IMG/VR virus record: IMGVR_UViG_3300025168_011805
Coordinates: 1-64,000 of that record
Source of the DNA: a virus
Reading direction: 5' to 3' (one strand)
Length of the DNA stretch: 64,000 bases
Shown here in pieces: positions 62,126-64,000 of this stretch. The number at the start of each line of letters is the position of its first letter. Positions within the stretch are counted from its first letter, which is position 1. Position numbers and translations under genes: made by a program. The notes below the pieces were generated by a model. That model did not search any database, was not told the origin of the DNA, and worked only from the letters and a program-made list of their open reading frames with translations.

Positions 62126-62686
62126 ATGATAATAGCCGGTATTGACTACAGTTTAAATGGTCCAGCAATTTGTGTTTTTAATTCAGATGAAGGTTTTACT
62201 TTCAATAATTGTTCTTTTTATTATCTGACAGATACAAAGAACCTAGCAAAAACATTTTTGTCTAGAATTCATGGGAAATTATTTGAGACATACAATCATG
62301 ATTGTGAAAGGTATGATACCATATCAGAGTGGGCAGTTGAAATGTGTCAGGGGTGTGAACAAGTTGCTATTGAGGGCTATGCATATGCCGCAAAGGGTAG
62401 GGTTTTCAATATAGCAGAGAATACAGGGTTACTTAAGTATAAGTTTTTTCAACAGTCTGTGCCAATTGATGTGATTGCTCCGTCTGTGGTTAAAAAACTA
62501 GCTACCGGAAAGGGAAATGCTGATAAGACAGCGATGCATGACGCTTTTGTCAAGGAAACAAAACACAATTTATTCAACCTGATAACTCCAAATAGAAAAG
62601 GTATAGGAAACCCTATATCAGACATAGTTGATTCATATTATGTTTGTAAAGGTCTTTACTATGACATAATTTCACAGAATTCATAA
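62126..62686 (+). CDS. RuvC-like Holliday junction resolvase
   Basis: The 186-residue protein has the RNase H-fold acidic set: Asp 7 in GIDYS, Glu 83 in VAIEGYAY, and Asp 166 and Asp 169 in NPISDIVDSYYV, with NADKTAMHDAF near 131. It would cut branched DNA before packaging, doing the job of T4 endonuclease VII (gp49), which was not found in the window. The start follows a GGAG site after a late-promoter-like box, fitting late expression. Confidence 0.75.
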   Translation: MIIAGIDYSLNGPAICVFNSDEGFTFNNCSFYYLTDTKNLAKTFLSRIHGKLFETYNHDCERYDTISEWAVEMCQGCEQVAIEGYAYAAKGRVFNIAENTGLLKYKFFQQSVPIDVIAPSVVKKLATGKGNADKTAMHDAFVKETKHNLFNLITPNRKGIGNPISDIVDSYYVCKGLYYDIISQNS

Positions 62687-62689
62687 ATA
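62682..62689 (+). promoter_or_regulatory. Late-promoter-like CATAAATA
   Basis: CATAAATA followed by GTA overlaps the stop codon of the RuvC-like gene (62684-62686) and lies 26 bases before the next gene. It is one base off the T4 octamer. Confidence 0.6.
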
Positions 62690-62715
62690 GTAATGTATCT
62701 TTAAGGAGCACAACA

Positions 62716-63066
62716 ATGAGATTAAACGAAGTCAACGATTCAATCACCAGAACTTATGCACTTTGCAACGATGAAAAAGTGGGTAAAAAGTACAGAGGTA
62801 GATTTGAACGTGAATATGGCGGAACTTTTTTTAATTATAGAGGTAAGTGGATATGGGACAAAAGAAGTTTAAACGAAACTGAGCTTTCTTTTATCGAAAA
62901 AGAAGGTGATCTGCCACTAATCAATGATTTAGCTAGTTCAGAGAAAACGAAGGAAAAGCCAGCGAAAAAAAGAAAGAAAAAAAGCACGTTTGGCTTCAAA
63001 AAGGACATATATAATAGTGACGTTTCAAAAGCTTTTGAAAATAAAAGCCTAGACGAAAAGGAGTGA
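62716..63066 (+). CDS. Basic hypothetical protein
   Basis: The 116-residue protein starts after AAGGAG. The first 70 residues are mixed alpha/beta (TRTYALCNDE, YGGTFFNYRGKWIWDKR), and residues 80-95 are very basic (KEKPAKKRKKKSTFGFKK), so it may touch DNA or RNA. It lies behind a late-promoter-like box and is followed at once by a very short membrane gene. No family is recognised; late structural or packaging use is a guess. Confidence 0.55.
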   Translation: MRLNEVNDSITRTYALCNDEKVGKKYRGRFEREYGGTFFNYRGKWIWDKRSLNETELSFIEKEGDLPLINDLASSEKTKEKPAKKRKKKSTFGFKKDIYNSDVSKAFENKSLDEKE

Positions 63067-63069
63067 ATT

Positions 63070-63201
63070 ATGTCACCAGAGCCATTTAGCGGAATTTTAG
63101 GAACTGTGTTTTATAGCGTATTATTATTCGCCGCCGGAGCTTGGATAGGACCTTCTTTTTGGACATGGGTGAAGGGTTACCTTCCTTGGACTAAACCGTA
63201 A
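63070..63201 (+). CDS. Very short membrane protein
   Basis: The 43-residue protein starts after AAAAGGAG, three bases after the previous stop. It has a single hydrophobic helix (TVFYSVLLFAAGAWI) and a Trp-rich tail (FWTWVKGYLPWTKP). It has the size of small phage membrane proteins such as lysis accessories, but no family is recognised. Its last codons are part of an inverted repeat with the downstream terminator (63196-63204). Confidence 0.6.
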   Translation: MSPEPFSGILGTVFYSVLLFAAGAWIGPSFWTWVKGYLPWTKP

Positions 63202-63310
63202 ACGATAAATCTGGCTTTACTGCCAAGTATCTTTTGCACACAGTCAGGAGGTGATCCAGCACTTTCCCCTATTTACTCGCATAAAGCCAGTGTTTGGGCC
63301 CCGTTTACGG
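63196..63310 (+). ncRNA. Candidate structured RNA with nested inverted repeats
   Basis: Outer repeat CCGTAAACG (63196-63204) with CGTTTACGG (63302-63310), and inner repeat CTGGCTTTA (63211-63219) with TAAAGCCAG (63282-63290), both perfect over nine bases. The outer 3' arm overlaps the loop and stem of the terminator at 63296, so the two structures exclude each other, as in an attenuator. The inner loop holds a 15-base perfect complement of the 16S rRNA 3' end (63246-63260) with no start codon at a usable distance. It is not a tRNA. It may be a small RNA or a 3' UTR control element. Confidence 0.55.
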
Positions 63311-63328
63311 GGCCCATTCTTTTTTTTA
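63296..63328 (+). terminator. Rho-independent terminator
   Basis: A perfect 8-bp GC-rich stem, GGGCCCCG with CGGGGCCC, and the loop TTTA, followed by ATTC and a run of T residues. It ends the RuvC-like unit directly before another late promoter, the same arrangement as at 237-277. Confidence 0.95.
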
Positions 63329-63334
63329 TAAATA
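63327..63334 (+). promoter_or_regulatory. T4-type late promoter TATAAATA
   Basis: An exact TATAAATA that begins in the terminator T tract, followed by GAAGTA. It lies 23 bases before the last gene of the window. Confidence 0.88.
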
Positions 63335-63356
63335 GAAGTAGTCTTTGGAGTAAAGA

Positions 63357-64000
63357 ATGTCTGATTATTCAACAAAAAAACCCATATTTGAAGCAGATTG
63401 GTTTGATCCGATGGAATTTTTAGAATTTTTGCAGTTAGACGAAGCGAACCCAATATCGAAATCATTTGCTGATAAAGAAGCTCTAGATAAAGAAAAAGCA
63501 AAAGAAGATGCTAGAGCTGTTGGTGGTGACAAAAAAGACGTTGATAGCGCCAGAAAGCGTGTAGAGAGAAAAGCATCAGAGCAACAAGAAAAGACAAACC
63601 CTTGGAAGGGGGTTATTGTTGTAAAAACTTTGGATGACAACAAAACTAGATTGATTCCAAAAACTGATTACGAACCAAATAAACATGAACTCCTATATGG
63701 ACGAGTCCCTGGTCAGAGAAACAAACCAGAAGTAACTCCAAACGCAGCAAGAGAAATTTCCAGAAGACCTGATTTCGAAGCAACAAAAACATCCAACAGA
63801 CTTCTGGGTAATGTAGAGAAAACAGAAGATCCATCAGCTCCCGAAGTCGCCACACAAGAAGGCGAAGTTGCTGATGACATTATGGATTCTCAGGAACAAA
63901 AAAGAATTCCATCAAACGGAAAAGAAATAACATCAGCAGGATCAGTTTATCCTGATTGGGATCATGAATCAGAAGACATGGCTTCAAGCATAGCGAGCAC
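63357..64000 (+). CDS. Late hypothetical protein (3' partial)
   Basis: The frame starts after GGAG (63347-63350) and runs off the right edge with 214 residues visible. It opens with ADWFDPMEFLEFLQLDEAN, has a highly charged helical part (KEKAKEDARAVGG, then DSARKRVERKASEQ), then a mixed stretch with NPWKGVIVVKTLDDNKTRLIP and YGRVPGQRNKPE, and a Glu/Thr-rich tail. The strong late promoter and charged helical make-up suggest a structural or scaffolding protein. No family is recognised. Confidence 0.6.
   Translation, partial: MSDYSTKKPIFEADWFDPMEFLEFLQLDEANPISKSFADKEALDKEKAKEDARAVGGDKKDVDSARKRVERKASEQQEKTNPWKGVIVVKTLDDNKTRLIPKTDYEPNKHELLYGRVPGQRNKPEVTPNAAREISRRPDFEATKTSNRLLGNVEKTEDPSAPEVATQEGEVADDIMDSQEQKRIPSNGKEITSAGSVYPDWDHESEDMASSIAS

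Noticed and set aside
63211-63290. Possible tRNA (80 bases closed by a 9-bp stem)
   Set aside because: There is no TTC loop, no anticodon arm of standard size and no CCA-like end. The stem length does not suit a tRNA.
63246-63290. AGGAGG as a ribosome site for a missed gene
   Set aside because: No ATG, GTG or TTG lies 5-12 bases downstream, and the next GTG (63290) is far away and opens no useful frame before the terminator.

Overview
The window is a continuous piece of a large, AT-rich T4-like myovirus genome, probably marine. The call rests on the T4 core gene set, mostly in the order seen in marine T4-like (cyanophage-type) myoviruses: end of gp23, uvsY, uvsW, gp55, gp47, gp46, rnh, gp45, gp44, gp62, regA, gp43, uvsX, gp41, gp61. 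All recognised genes lie on the + strand and are tightly packed, with many ATGA or TAATG overlaps. I saw no photosynthesis gene, tRNA, IS element or CRISPR array. The host cannot be named, but a phage-encoded outer-membrane porin and a sialic-acid-like pathway suggest a Gram-negative host.

Layout. (1) 1-2844: end of the major capsid gene, a strong terminator joined to a T4-type late promoter, a tail-tube-like protein, and a chymotrypsin-like protease fused to Ig-like domains. (2) 2875-16822: recombination, late transcription and clamp genes (uvsY, uvsW, gp55, gp47, gp46, rnh, gp45, gp44, gp62, regA). Interspersed are a SET-domain protein, a PLP-fold enzyme, a DNA methyltransferase and a GroES-like co-chaperonin. 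(3) 16829-40487: a glycan island of about 24 kb and 31 genes inserted between regA and gp43, which are neighbours in T4. It holds glycosyltransferases of several families, FkbM-like methyltransferases, sugar-nucleotide enzymes, a NeuC/NeuB/NeuA-like set, and a sialyltransferase-like protein. (4) 40491-44189: a collagen-like fibre and other probable fibre proteins. (5) 44202-52886: dUTPase, a DUF1599-like protein, DNA polymerase, UvsX, helicase, primase, a second primase-like paralogue, and ThyX. (6) 52907-58511: four probable tail-fibre or spike genes behind a late promoter. (7) 58518-64000: class II ribonucleotide reductase, a small membrane protein, the porin, a RuvC-like nuclease, small genes, structured intergenic RNA, and the start of a late gene.

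Two regulatory systems are visible. Sigma70-type promoters, two of them exact TTGACA-N17-TATAAT, precede nucleotide-metabolism, replication and porin genes. TATAAATA-type late promoters, which fit the encoded gp55 late sigma factor, precede structural genes. No gap between genes exceeds 300 bases. The two longest non-coding stretches (61990-62125 and 63202-63356) carry hairpins and unusual complementarity to each other and to the 16S rRNA 3' end. I consider these, the porin and the nonulosonate/sialyltransferase set the most noteworthy contents.
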